Shown here: positions 13,314 to 23,842 of the stretch, in pieces
Position numbering within the stretch: position 1 is the first letter of the stretch
How the letters are laid out: each line of letters begins with the position of its first letter
Assembly: GCF_029633865.1 (NCBI RefSeq)
Contig: NC_079213.1
Span: 90,508,429-90,572,428, forward strand
Reading direction: 5' to 3'
Length of the DNA: 64,000 nt
From: Lampris incognitus
Taxonomy: Eukaryota > Chordata > Actinopteri > Lampriformes > Lampridae
Position numbers and translations under genes: made by a program
The notes under the pieces: generated by a model
Databases searched by the model: none
Seen by the model: only the letters and a program-made list of their open reading frames with translations
What the model was told of the DNA's origin: nothing

Positions 13314-16300
13314 CTAAGCGGACCAGAAATCCATACACACAAGCTGCATTGGTGCGGAGGTTTTAATGCTCTCCAGGGGCGCGCAAGCAGCTGGCTCTGG
13401 GGTCTTCCCAAACACACATCTCCGACAGCATCTGACATATGCTCTGATATCCCTCTCCATGTCAGGCCAATAAAAACGCTGCCTTGCAAGAGAGAGAGTA
13501 CGGTCCTGGCCCTGATGACCAGCGTGATCGTGGATGCCAGACAGTGCCTTGTCTTTCAGACTCAGAGGTAAAACATACTGAGACCTCCTCTGCTTGGACA
13601 CTGGGTCCTTTGTCACCCTGTACAAGACACCATCATTGACTTCCAACTTCTCCCACTGTTTCAGCAGCCTGAGGACCTTCTGGTCAGCCCCATGCCTCTC
13701 ACGTCTCGATGGCCGCTTCCGAACAGCGACAAAGGGCAACACCTTGGAGATGCAGGGGTCCTGCTCCTGACTCAACCTGAGCTCCTCGGTGGATAACATT
13801 GGCAGTGTATCCTGACCACCCGACAGATGCTGAACGTGCTGGACCAAACTGAGTGCTGTGAATACTGATGCATCAGGCCAGTCACATTTGGCTTGACAAA
13901 AAGCCCTGACCTCAGCTGCATCACCAGCAAACCCAGATCGCGCACTACTCACTGTTTGGGACTGGCAACTGAGTCTGAAAACATCCTGCACAGAGTCCCC
14001 CTCAACCCCGTCGGCTTCCTGAACAAGGGCCGGGTAGGGCTCCCTAAGTAGCCTCTGACTGACGGGCTTGGAAAAAGGGTCGCGACTCAAGGCATCCGCC
14101 ACCACGTTTTTCTTCCCTGGCAGGTGTTTGAGATCGAAAGTATAAGAAGCCAACTTAGACACCCAGCGGATCTCACACGCGTCAAGCTTCGGCTTCGTTA
14201 GGAGATAAGTCAGCGGATTATTATCTGTCCAAACGGTGAAGCTTTGACCCTTCAGCCAGTGGCTGAACTTTTCACAAACACTCCACTTCAGCGCCATGAA
14301 CTCCAGTCTATGAGCTGGATACTTCCGCTGTGAGGCACTGAGGGACTTGCTTGCAAAACCAACAGGTCTGGCCTTGGACTCTCCTCGGGGCACTTGAGAC
14401 AGCACCGCGCCGAGTCCGTCCAAAGACGCATCGACCGACAAAATGAAAGGCACCTCAAAGTCTGGATGGGCAAGCACCACACACTCCAGTAACATCGTCT
14501 TCAACAGATCAAATGCTTCCCCACATTCCACCGTCCAGTCTGCGGAGGTAAGCTTACGGAAGCTGCCATGGGGCTTCTTATCCTTAGCTGACCTCCCCCT
14601 CCTCTTTTGTCGAGCTGTAAGGGCGAACAGGGGCTTAGCCACGGAGGAGCAGTTCGGGAGGAAATGCTGGTAGTAAAATACCATACCAAGGAAAGATTTG
14701 ATCCTACGAACAGAAGGCGTGCACCCATCACCTTCCATGAGATCCTGCACTGTCATGTTGGAGATGACCTCTACTTTGGAGGGATCGACAGACACACCTC
14801 CGCCATCAACCACGTGGCCCAAAAACCGCACCCGCTTCTGCAGCAGATGACACTTTTTCGGAGCCAGTTTCAAGTTGTTCTCCCTCAACCTCTGAAACAC
14901 AGTGCGGAGCCTCGACAGAGCCTCAACCTCTGACGGCGCGAAGACAAGAAGATCATCAAGATAGCACAAAAGCTTCGTGAAGTTCAGATCCCCAAAGATC
15001 CCAATCATCATTCTCATGAAGGCTGCAGGGCTATTACAAAGGCCCTGTGGCATGCGATTGTATTCATGCAACCCAAGGGGAGTCGTGAAAGCAGTGTATT
15101 TCTTGTCATCTTCATGCATTGGGATGTTGAAGAAGCCAGAGGTGAGGTCCATCGTACTAAAGAGGCAGTTACCACCCAGCGCGGCAAGACAGTCCGACTG
15201 GTGTGGCAAGGGATGAGCGTCTTTCAAGGTCCGAGCATTCAGCCATCTGAAATCAGTGCAGATCCGAAGCCCGCCATCCTTCTTCCACACCATAACCAGC
15301 GGTGAAGCGTATGCGCTCGAGGACTTCCGGATAATCCCTTTCTCCTCCATATCAGTGAGAACCTGTCTCAACTTCTGATAATGGGCTGGGGGAACCCTCC
15401 TGTTGGGCAAGCGAAAGGGGCGCTCATCCACCAGATGGATGCGATGTGTGTATCCTGTGACCTCGCCACAGTCCAGAGAGTCCCTGGAGAAGATGTCATG
15501 GTACTCGGTGAGCAGCTGAGTGAGCTGGGACTTGCATGCCTCACTAACCTGACAGGAGCTGAGGTCAATGTCACTGAGTCCGAGCTCTGACAAACTCCTA
15601 GCCGGCTGGACAGGCGGACAGGCACTATCTGTGGCGTTGGACTCATGCCTCCCTGCAACTGATTGCAGTCCCTGGAAAACATTAAAGTCCTCAATCGCCA
15701 AGCATGGAAACACATCAGCCAACTTGCAGTTCCTTTTCAGCGTGATGGCTTTGTCAGATGGATTGACAACAGTCATGGGTACCCACCTATCACCCCAGAG
15801 CGGTGTGACAAGTCGACCTACGAGTACACTGCGTGGCATGGCCTTGGAGTCTGTCGGCTCCACAACAACAGTGCTTCCAGCTGACATAGGCACCTTAGCA
15901 GGAAGTCTGCCCCAGACTAAGTGCTCGTGCCTCGGTAAGAGTGTCACGGCCTGGGTGAGCTTAACAGTACCTATCTTCTCAGGAACTGCACCACCCCTCC
16001 AGCACTCTACATTCGTGAACATGGACAGGAACTGTTCAACATCAGGACTAGACGGATGTTCCTGTCTGGACGTGATGTCCCAGTACTCAGTACCACTCTT
16101 GAGTACATGGGCCACATGTTTAATGACGTTTGTGCCGACTATCAGATCATCATGCTGACCGGGCACGACCTGAGTGGGTATGACAAAGGAAACACCATAA
16201 AGCTGCATGTTGAGGTCATAAAAACCATCAGGCCTAGTCTCCAGACCACCGCAGCCAATCAAGACAATGTTCTCTTCAGGCTGCTGCTTCTCAGGTAAAA

Positions 16301-16697
16301 CACCCCCAGAGCGGAGCTTCTCTACTGCATTTTCACTGATACTGCATGACATAGAGCCAGTATCCAACATGCCATTAAGCTGCACACTCTGGTTGACAAG
16401 AACAGGAGCATAGAACAAGTCACTGAAAGCCTGAATCCTCTGTGTCGCCTGAATGACCATACGTGAACCCTGAGGTGCTTTGGCACACTTGTCTTCATAC
16501 AAGTGAGCCAGGTCGGAGACATCAGTGAGGGATACATCTACTTTACCCACACCATCCCTCTCTAGGTGTGGGTTTAGTAGTTTAACGGACGAGACTGACG
16601 ACCAGCTCTTCCACCAGGCTGAGAACGGAGCTGGTTGGGCGGCTGAGGGTGAGGACAGTCCCTCTTCCAATGACCAGGAGACAAACAGTTTATACAT
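13314..16697 (-). CDS. gypsy-3 Pol: protease, reverse transcriptase, RNase H, integrase N-terminus
   Basis: The frame is 1127 codons from its first Met, which lies within gag; real expression is probably by -1 frameshift in the 124-bp gag overlap. It shows a protease DTG (112-114), RT with MDLTSGFFNIP (first D near 517) and YLDD at 579-582, RNase H starting with SVDASLDGLGAV and a downstream WTDNNPLTYL, and an integrase HHCC zinc domain (HDHAGHQGQ ... CCRRC). The frame stops at TAG just after CMDFWSA, the first D of the integrase core. That stop looks like a single-base nonsense change because the same frame continues normally. Confidence 0.9.
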   Translation of the reverse strand: MYKLFVSWSLEEGLSSPSAAQPAPFSAWWKSWSSVSSVKLLNPHLERDGVGKVDVSLTDVSDLAHLYEDKCAKAPQGSRMVIQATQRIQAFSDLFYAPVLVNQSVQLNGMLDTGSMSCSISENAVEKLRSGGVLPEKQQPEENIVLIGCGGLETRPDGFYDLNMQLYGVSFVIPTQVVPGQHDDLIVGTNVIKHVAHVLKSGTEYWDITSRQEHPSSPDVEQFLSMFTNVECWRGGAVPEKIGTVKLTQAVTLLPRHEHLVWGRLPAKVPMSAGSTVVVEPTDSKAMPRSVLVGRLVTPLWGDRWVPMTVVNPSDKAITLKRNCKLADVFPCLAIEDFNVFQGLQSVAGRHESNATDSACPPVQPARSLSELGLSDIDLSSCQVSEACKSQLTQLLTEYHDIFSRDSLDCGEVTGYTHRIHLVDERPFRLPNRRVPPAHYQKLRQVLTDMEEKGIIRKSSSAYASPLVMVWKKDGGLRICTDFRWLNARTLKDAHPLPHQSDCLAALGGNCLFSTMDLTSGFFNIPMHEDDKKYTAFTTPLGLHEYNRMPQGLCNSPAAFMRMMIGIFGDLNFTKLLCYLDDLLVFAPSEVEALSRLRTVFQRLRENNLKLAPKKCHLLQKRVRFLGHVVDGGGVSVDPSKVEVISNMTVQDLMEGDGCTPSVRRIKSFLGMVFYYQHFLPNCSSVAKPLFALTARQKRRGRSAKDKKPHGSFRKLTSADWTVECGEAFDLLKTMLLECVVLAHPDFEVPFILSVDASLDGLGAVLSQVPRGESKARPVGFASKSLSASQRKYPAHRLEFMALKWSVCEKFSHWLKGQSFTVWTDNNPLTYLLTKPKLDACEIRWVSKLASYTFDLKHLPGKKNVVADALSRDPFSKPVSQRLLREPYPALVQEADGVEGDSVQDVFRLSCQSQTVSSARSGFAGDAAEVRAFCQAKCDWPDASVFTALSLVQHVQHLSGGQDTLPMLSTEELRLSQEQDPCISKVLPFVAVRKRPSRRERHGADQKVLRLLKQWEKLEVNDGVLYRVTKDPVSKQRRSQYVLPLSLKDKALSGIHDHAGHQGQDRTLSLARQRFYWPDMERDIRAYVRCCRRCVFGKTPEPAACAPLESIKTSAPMQLVCMDFWSA

Positions 16698-18121
16698 CGG
16701 TTCTCCCGGCTGCAGTGGGAAAATGTGGAGTGATCCGGAGACTTACAAATCCTGCACAACCTCTGTGGTGCGTCTGGCACCCGCCCTATGGCGTTAGCTG
16801 GCGGTTGAGTCAGCGTCGGTGTCCGGACTGCAGCGCTAACTGGAACCTGAGTCTGCATTGTGACCAAACGGTCTAGCAAGCTCACCAAACTCCTCATATA
16901 GTCATCACCGCCAGAGACAGGTGCGGGAGACGGTGCGGGAGACGGTGTAGGAGACCTTGCAAAAAATGGTATAGGAGATGACGCATGAGCCGGGACGGGA
17001 GATGGCACCACCGGCACGGTCGTGTTCAAGTCGGGAGCCATGTCGACTACAGGGACATGAACCTGTGAATGGAACCTATGCTCTACCGCGCCTGCTTCAC
17101 GTTGTCCACCTGCAGCAACACGGGACTTCCTCTCCAGCATGTGCTCATCAAGCCTCTCCTGGATCTCGCTAGCAGACCATTTCCCTGCGGACTTGAACTT
17201 AAAAACATTGGCAAGAGACTGATCTGGACAGTGTTTGATAAACATCATGCTTACCTCGTGGCTTGGCTCTTCAATACTACGGCCCTGCCACTTCAAGCAT
17301 TCGTCAGCCACCTCCACTGTCTTATTAAGCCTAATCCAATACTCCATAGCGTCCTCACCTGGCTTGGGCAGCGTACTGTAAAAGTCCGCCAGGGGCATGC
17401 TCGAGTATGTGAAGTCACTAAAGTGTTGCTTCAGTACATCAAAAATAATGTGGGGGTTCGCTATGTGGTCGACAGATGTGTTGCGCAGCTTTATCCTCAC
17501 CACGTCCCTTGCTTTCCCCATAAGCTTAGCTAGAATCTCATGTGACTGCTCACTAACTGGAATGGCTCGCTTCCTCAAATACAAAGTCATAAGGCTCTCC
17601 CACTCATGAACTGTAAACTTATCAGAGCTATCGCCCCTGAAAATAGGAGGCTCCCTAGCATCTGTCTGCATTACTACTCTAACAGTAGGCACTGTCTCCG
17701 AACACTGTTCAGCAGACCTAGCACTGTCTGTGTGTATGTTTCTAAGCATTTGTGTTTCCTGCAGCTTAGCAGTGATTGACTCTCCTATCTTCTCTGCTAA
17801 CTGAGTAATGAGCATTGCTAACTCACCCACTGGCTGCTCGCTGTTACCTAGCACAGCCCCTTCGCTGATACCTGGCCTGGCCCGTTCTACGTAGCGTGTG
17901 GAGGTGAACTGAGGAGTGCCAAATGTGGTCGGGTCTCTAGGTCCTGGTGCTCTGGTGTCTGGTTCCCCGCCCTCTAAGAGCTGCCCGAAACTCCTACCTA
18001 CACCTAGCCGTAAACCCCCACCCACATCTAACTGGTACCCCCTCTCCATAGCACACTGGCGATCCAAAAGATCCTGATCAGCAATGTTACCCCCACCTAC
18101 GTACGAACCACCCTCTGCCAT
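16574..18121 (-). CDS. gypsy-3 Gag (515 aa)
   Basis: An intact ORF starting MAEGGSYVGGG. It has a Gly/Arg-rich N-terminus, a capsid-like central region (MTLYLRKRAIP, VEVADECLKW), a Pro/Ser-rich linker near 370-410, and two Cys motifs near the C-terminus: CRICKSPDHSTFSHC and CINCLSPGHWKRDC, the latter a canonical CX2CX4HX4C knuckle. It overlaps the Pol frame by 124 bp and is offset by -1. It is separated from the 5' LTR by a leader of about 460 bp. Confidence 0.9.
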   Translation of the reverse strand: MAEGGSYVGGGNIADQDLLDRQCAMERGYQLDVGGGLRLGVGRSFGQLLEGGEPDTRAPGPRDPTTFGTPQFTSTRYVERARPGISEGAVLGNSEQPVGELAMLITQLAEKIGESITAKLQETQMLRNIHTDSARSAEQCSETVPTVRVVMQTDAREPPIFRGDSSDKFTVHEWESLMTLYLRKRAIPVSEQSHEILAKLMGKARDVVRIKLRNTSVDHIANPHIIFDVLKQHFSDFTYSSMPLADFYSTLPKPGEDAMEYWIRLNKTVEVADECLKWQGRSIEEPSHEVSMMFIKHCPDQSLANVFKFKSAGKWSASEIQERLDEHMLERKSRVAAGGQREAGAVEHRFHSQVHVPVVDMAPDLNTTVPVVPSPVPAHASSPIPFFARSPTPSPAPSPAPVSGGDDYMRSLVSLLDRLVTMQTQVPVSAAVRTPTLTQPPANAIGRVPDAPQRLCRICKSPDHSTFSHCSRENRCINCLSPGHWKRDCPHPQPPNQLRSQPGGRAGRQSRPLNY

Positions 18122-18563
18122 GTTCCTACCTCTAACACTCAGATAAAATAAAAAATAAAATAAAAAAGTGGAAAGCTCAATTCATTTAAATAATTGAATC
18201 TAGAAATCACTAAGCGATTGAAACAATCACACACAATCAACAAATTCACCAATAGATTAATCACGTATGCACATATCCAGTAGTTTACATCAATAGATTA
18301 TTCACACGAGTCCTTCAATCACATCAACATTAACCTTTTTTCCTTTTTTTTTTCGTGTGTTTTTCTTCCTTCAGTATATACAAATGTCCTGTTCACAAGC
18401 CCAGTCCATGGTAACCACAGCTATGACTGTCCAGTGTCCACACAGCTCAACTCCAGTCCACTGTAACATGAGCGTACAGTCTATAGAAATACCTGAGGAC
18501 GTCTGGGGCTCGATGACGACAGCAGCCTCCCGCGGCGAGCAACTGATGTCACTCTCAGGATCC

Positions 18564-18582
18564 AGGAGGGTCACGGCACCAA
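18564..18582 (-). promoter_or_regulatory. gypsy-3 primer-binding site
   Basis: The minus strand reads TTGGTGCCGTGACCCTCCT immediately inside the 5' LTR. It begins TGG, as needed to pair with a tRNA 3' CCA. Confidence 0.7.
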
Positions 18583-19298
18583 TGTAACGGGGGCAGACCT
18601 ATGCTGTTCTTTGCTGGTCAGCCTGCTGCACGCCCGTCACTTCCATCATCAGCTCTGCGTTGTGTTCTATTTTCGGTGGGGTCCCAGATGTTGTGGGGGG
18701 CCCTCAGTCTCTCATCATCATCATCATCATCATGATCAAGGAAGGAGGGGGGACACACAGGACTCTATTTGGCCCACCTTGCCATTTATTTTGGTTTCAA
18801 ACCCTTCGACAAACGTCCAGTCCTCCAGCGGGAGCGGTGTTTCTTACGGACGTGGGGGTCAAAGTTCAACCACTGCCCGGACTTCACTCGTGTGCGTTAG
18901 AAGGAGAAACCGTCCACGGGACTCCGATGTAAGAAAGGATAAACAAGTATTTTATCCCACAACTTGCAGTATCTTCTTACAGGGATACTCAAGGTTACGT
19001 TCTCCTCAACCAGCAAAACTGTCCTACGGTAAGAAACACGCGTGGCTCGGCTCGATCGCTGCTTGAGACTCCTCCCACAAAACAAAAATGGCCTCTCCCG
19101 CGTTCCCTCTTCCGTGTACCCATAAGACCTCTCTCTTAAAGCGACAGTACACGTATATGACGGTCGTTGTAAAACACATAAAAGTAAATAATGACATAAA
19201 ATAAAATGTAGTAAACACAAATAACAGCACACAGACAGGATTTGGTGATATTTCATACTCAAACAAAATAAAATAAAAACAATTTTAACTTGGTTACA
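18583..19298 (-). repeat. gypsy-3 5' LTR
   Basis: 716 bp, matching 10997-11712 with four visible substitutions. It is followed on the plus strand by CCTG (19299-19302), the second copy of the insertion-site duplication. Confidence 0.93.
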
Positions 19299-19302
19299 CC
19301 TG

Positions 19303-19491
19303 CTACCCCACAAGACCGCCCCACCACCACCTGTGTACGACTATATGGACACCGCGGCTGCGGTGACAGCCCGCCGCCAACCCGACGACGGGCTCTGTTA
19401 TTACCATGTCAGGTTTGGGGCAAAAGCAAAACAGTGTCGCAAACCCTGCAGTTACAGGGTTCAGGGAAACGCCAAGGCCGGCGCTCGTTAA
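19303..19491 (+). pseudogene. gypsy-2 Gag, C-terminal 63 codons with zinc knuckle-like motif
   Basis: This continues the frame broken at 10996. It encodes LCYYHVRFGAKAKQCRKPC, the C/H-type motif at the end of this Gag lineage, and stops at TAA (19489-19491). The protease follows in the -1 frame. Confidence 0.8.
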
Positions 19492-22400
19492 CGGCTATGG
19501 GCGCCGGCCGTGACTGCAAGCTGTTGTTCATCAGAGACTCCTTGTCGGGCCGGCGGCTGCTGGTTGACTCTGGCGTTCAACGCAGCATACTACCAGCACA
19601 AGCTGTGGACACGATGACCGACAGTCACGGCCCCCAGATGGACGCCGTCCATTCGGACGTACGGTATCAGACATGTGGACGTGTTTTGGCGGCCGACGTT
19701 TCGGCTGGGACTTTGTGATGGCTGCTGTACCCACCCCGCTCCTAGGTGCGGATTTCCTCTGTGCTTTCAACCTGCTGGTGGATGTTAAAAACTGTCGCGT
19801 GATTGATGCCGTCTCTTTTGCGTCATACCCCTGCACGCTTGGGGGGGCTGGAGCGCTGTGCCTCGCTAACACACTCTCCACCGGGGATCCATACCAACGC
19901 CTGCTCGCAAATTTCCCCGAGCTCACCACACCCACCTTCTCCTCGGCGGTGGCCAAGCACGGCGTGGAACATCATATCACCACAGCGGGCCCCCCAGTTT
20001 ACGCCCGGGCCCAACGCCTCGACTCGGCCAAGCTCGCAATAGCCAGGGAGGAGTTTTCGACTATGGAGCGCCTCACCATTGTCCGCCGTTCTGACAGCCC
20101 GTGGGCTTCCCCTCTTCACATGGTTACTAAGGCCGACGGGAGTTGGCGCCCGTGCGGGGACTACCGTCGCCTAAACAATGCCACGACCCCCGACCGGTAC
20201 CCCATACCGCACATACAAGATTTCTCTACCCACCTGGCGGGCGCTGCCATCTATTCCAAAATTGACTTAGTGCGGGGGTATCACCAAGTGCCGGTCCACC
20301 CACTGGATGTCCCAAAAACGGCTGTCATCACACCCTTTGGGCTCTTTGAGTTTTTACGTATGCCTTTCGGCCTTAAAGGGGCGGCGCAGACGTTTCAGCG
20401 CCTTATGGATTCTGTGCTCCGCGACATGTCATTTTTGTTTGTGTACTTAGACGACATCCTCATGGCCAGCGCGTCGGCGGAGGAACACATGACGCACCTC
20501 AGACAGCTGTTCAACAGGCTCAGCGAACACGGCCTCATCATCAACCCAGCTAAGTGTCAGTTCGGGTAGTCGTCCATCACCTTCCTCGGGCACCACATCA
20601 CTCCACAGGGGGCCGTTCCCCTCCCTGCCAGGGTTGAGGCTGTCACCATGTTCCCCCGCCCCCGCACTGTACAGTCATTGCAGGAATTCCTGGGCATGGT
20701 GAACTTTTATAACCGTTTCCTGCCCCGTGCCGCCCACATCATGCGTCCCCTGTATGAGGCCCTGCGGGGTAAGAAGTCTAAGGACGAGCTGGACTGGTCT
20801 TCGGGGATGGACGAGGCTTTTGTGGCCGCCAAGACCGCGCTGGCCAACGCTGCGCTGCTAGCTCACCCGTCGCCTGCCGCCCCCATAGCCCTTACAACGG
20901 ATGCCTCCGACTACGCCGTGGGGGCCGTGTGTGAGCAGTGGGTGGGGGCTGGCAGTCGTTGGCGTTCTTCAGTAAACAACTCCGTGAGAACGAGCGCAAA
21001 TACAGCACCTTTGATAGGGAACTACTGGGTCTCTTCCTCGCAACCAGACACTTTAGGTTCCTATTTGAGGGCCGACAGTTCACCGCTTTCGTGGACCACA
21101 AACCGCTGACGTTCTGTATGGCCAAAACCTCAGAACCGTGGTCTGGGCGTCAGCAGCGCCATCTCGCGGCGGTTTCCGAGTTTACCACGGACATACAACA
21201 CGTGTCGGGCAAGGATAACTTCGTCGCCGACTGCCTTTCACGGGCGGTTGTTAACGCCGTTCACTTCGACTACGCCGCTATGGCAGCGGACCAAGCCAAG
21301 GACGCGACCGTTCAAGACTACCGGTCGACCCCTACGGCGCTACGGCTGGAGGACGTGACGTTCTACGCGGCCAACACCACCCTCCTCTGTGACATCTCCA
21401 CCGGTCAACCGCGCCCCCTGGTGCCTACTTCCTGGCGGCGCCGAGTTTTCGACACCGTCCGTGGCCTTTCCCACCTGGGAGTGAAGGCCTCGACCAAGCT
21501 GGTGAGCGTCGAGTTCGTTTGGCCTGGGCTCCGTAAGGATGTTAGAGCCTGGGCCGGCTCGTGTGTGGCGTGCCAACGCGCCAAGGTGCACCGCCCTACC
21601 AAGGCCCCTTTGGCGCCGTTTGTGGTTCCAGAGAGGCGGTTTGACCACGTCAATGTTGACCTGGTGGGTCCCCTGCCCCCCTCCCGTGGTTATACGTTCC
21701 TCCTCACTATTGTGGACAGGGCCACCAGGTGGCCAGAGGCTATTCCCTTGTCCTCCACGACGGCAGCAGAGGTAGCACGGGCGTTTATCGGCTGCTGGGT
21801 GGCCCGTTTCGGCACGCCGGGTGACATCACGAGCGACCGGGGCTCCCAGTTTACCTCGGAGCTCTGGACGGCGGTCGCTGAGCACCTGGGGGTGAAGGTC
21901 CACCGCACTACGGCGTACAACCCGCAGAGCAACGGACTTTGTGAGCGGTTCCATCGGGACATGAAAGCCGCTCTGCGGGCAAGCCTCACTGGCTGCGACT
22001 AGATGGACCGGCTCCCGTGGGTCATGCTCGGCCTGCGTTCGGCCCCGAAGGAAGACCTCCAGACCTCCTCCGCTGAGCTGGTGTATGGCCAGCCCCTGCG
22101 GGTTCCGGGGGAGTTTCTTCTGGATGCTACGGCTCCCTGGTCGGCCGCTTCTCACCTCAGTGCGTCCCGGAGTGCTGCTGGTGCCTTCCGATGTCTCAAC
22201 ACTGCCTCCCCCGGTCCTACGTCCCCAAGGATCTGCCATCGGCGAGGTACGTCTTCATTAGGCACGACAGCCATCGGTCCCCGCTGCAGCCCCCATACGA
22301 CGGGCCCTTCCGCGTCCTGGAGGCGGGGGATAAGAACTTTGTGGTGGACATGGGGGGCAGGCCAGAGCGGGTCGCTATAGACCGTCTCAAGCCCGCTCAC

Positions 22401-22601
22401 TTGGACATTGGGGAGCCAATGCAATTGGCCCTACCCCCGCGGCGGGGACGCCCTCCTAGGTCGGCCCCGGCACCTGCCTCTGTTCCTGCTTCGGCCCCGC
22501 CTATGGCCCGGGTTTCGGCCCCATCTGTTTCCCCTCCTGTGAAGCGCAGCCGTTATGGCCGCAGGGTCCGCCCCCCGACTCGTCACCTGTTTTCCCCGTG
22601 A
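19492..22601 (+). pseudogene. gypsy-2 Pol (protease, RT, RNase H, integrase), multiply disrupted
   Basis: Protease-like sequence [15 protein letters not shown] lies near 19560; the usual DSGA is changed to DSGV. RT follows with [15 protein letters not shown] and YLDDILMAS near 20450. RNase H includes LTTDASDYAVGAV and DHKPLTFC. Integrase carries SHLGVKAS, CVACQRAK, DITSDRGSQF and LCERFHRDMK. Damage: frameshift between protease and RT near 19700, TAG at 20567-20569, frameshift near 20940, TAG at 22000-22002, and frameshift near 22180. The C-terminus is Pro/Arg-rich and ends at 22601. The catalytic motifs are still readable, so decay is recent, in line with the LTR divergence. Confidence 0.88.
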
Positions 22602-22710
22602 CTTTGCACTATGTCATTGACTGTTCTGTTGTAGAGTCTATTTTTATGTTCATGACTTGCGCTTTTGCTGTTTTGCATTGTTTTGTGTAGGTGAATTCTG
22701 GGGGGGCTTG

Positions 22711-22922
22711 TGTGGTGACTCACATCTATATAACTAGAGACATTCACCTAAGAGGACGGTGTACCTTTAACGGAAGAGGCGAGGGGTCAGATAATGCACT
22801 TCCGCTTCCGGTACACAGTTCAGTGTCGTTGTCGAATGTATGACATGCAAAGTTGGAGCTAGTAAACTACCTCGACTACGTCTACTCTCACGTCTCCTGT
22901 CTCGTTGTTTTCTAACTCCACA
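22711..22922 (+). repeat. gypsy-2 3' LTR
   Basis: 212 bp, preceded by the purine-rich tract tctgggggggct. It differs from 10187-10398 at about four positions. Confidence 0.92.
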
Positions 22923-23585
22923 GTGTCCACGTAATGACAGTTCTTGTTTTGCACAGAGCATAACAATGTCCAGAACCACCTTTACGTGATCACGATTTCT
23001 TTCCACAAATGAGCGGTCCATTGCCTCAGGGTTTAGTTGGTCTAGAACAGTCCCCCGACCTTGCAGGCTTGCTCTGTAACCCTCAAATTTACCAAGTGCA
23101 ATACAATGGGGTTTGCTAGCCTGATGTTTCGAGCATGCCTGGCGGAGGTGCTTCCAATCTACAAACCCGCTTCGAAAAAACGTGTTTTCCATATGGGGCT
23201 CGGGGAAATGCCTACACATTTTACAGAAAACAGCGTTCCTTGCTGAGCTGTATTCAAGCCACTTAAATTCTTCATACCACTTATGGGAAAAAGAACGTAA
23301 TTTTCCTGAAATGTTGGTTGCGGGGAACACTAATTTAGGCTAAGAGGGTGGCTCATCCACAGCAGACAAATCTGGCGGTGGCATGGTCAAGGGAATCATC
23401 TCACCGTCGTCAGAGGGGGAAGGAGAAGCTGCCTGCAACGGAGAAGCTGTAGCCTCCTCTGTCGTTCTCACCAGCGGTATCTCACTCTCATTGGGCGGCT
23501 CAGTCGGTGCTGGAGCAGGTGTGCTTTCCTCCTCCTCCATCCGTGGCTTTTTAAAAAAGGGGAAGATTGAACTTTGTTTCGCCAT
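22923..23585 (-). pseudogene. hAT transposase, N-terminal part
   Basis: The minus-strand frame starts MAKQSSIFPFFKKPRMEEE, a start typical of ZMYM/TTF-type hAT proteins, and is Pro/Glu-rich to residue 81. A TAG there (23340-23342) interrupts the frame. The same frame resumes with PATNISGKLRSFSHKWYEEF and a Cys/His set (CKMCRHF ... H ... H), consistent with a TTF-type zinc finger, before the gypsy-2 junction at 22922. About 30 further codons that seem to continue past 22922 are LTR sequence and not part of the gene. Confidence 0.8.
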
Positions 23586-23791
23586 TCCATAAGTTATGGC
23601 TAACTATTGGCTATTGGCTAGTTAGCAGCAGTGAAAAATACAGAGTGTGATGGTATGCGCGCTCAGATTTTGCAGTTCTACGTACATAAAAGGGGCCGGC
23701 CTACGTGCTTGTAAGCCAGCGTGATTGGGTGGGCCTGGGCTTGAAATGGGTGGGCCTGGCCTGTCACAGGCCCACCCGTGGTTACGCCCCT

Positions 23792-23792
<1 letters not shown>

Positions 23793-23839
<47 letters not shown>
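23793..23839. repeat. (TG)n microsatellite, right of hAT insertion
   Basis: GT tract starting exactly at the hAT right terminus. It is the other half of the tract at 3081-3194. Confidence 0.95.

Positions 23840-23842
<3 letters not shown>

Larger units (their letters stand above)
10997..19298 (-). mobile_element. Ty3/gypsy retrotransposon (gypsy-3), nearly intact, nested in gypsy-2 gag
   Basis: The element is 8302 bp with 716-bp LTRs (10997-11712 and 18583-19298) that differ at four sites by eye (about 0.6 percent). It is flanked by CCTG on both sides. A PBS (TTGGTGCCGTGACCCTCCT on the minus strand) adjoins the 5' LTR and a purine tract (aggaggggtgaa) adjoins the 3' LTR. Gag and Pol are in different frames with an overlap (-1 shift). 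One in-frame TAG splits the integrase. It is a longer and unrelated lineage compared with gypsy-1 and gypsy-2. Confidence 0.92.
10187..22922 (+). mobile_element. Ty3/gypsy retrotransposon (gypsy-2), degraded, split by gypsy-3
   Basis: Paired 212-bp LTRs (10187-10398 and 22711-22922) differ at four sites by eye (about 1.9 percent). The flanks share GTGT (10183-10186 and 22923-22926), a 4-bp duplication. A PBS-like ttggtgaccccgacgtgat follows the left LTR. Gag starts at 10436, is interrupted by gypsy-3 at 10997, and resumes at 19303. Pol carries several nonsense and frameshift changes. The net element after removing gypsy-3 is about 4.4 kb. It inserted into the hAT transposase gene. Confidence 0.88.

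Noticed and set aside
21340-22239. 299-codon minus ORF opposite gypsy-2 integrase
   Set aside because: Antisense shadow of a GC-rich plus-strand pol.
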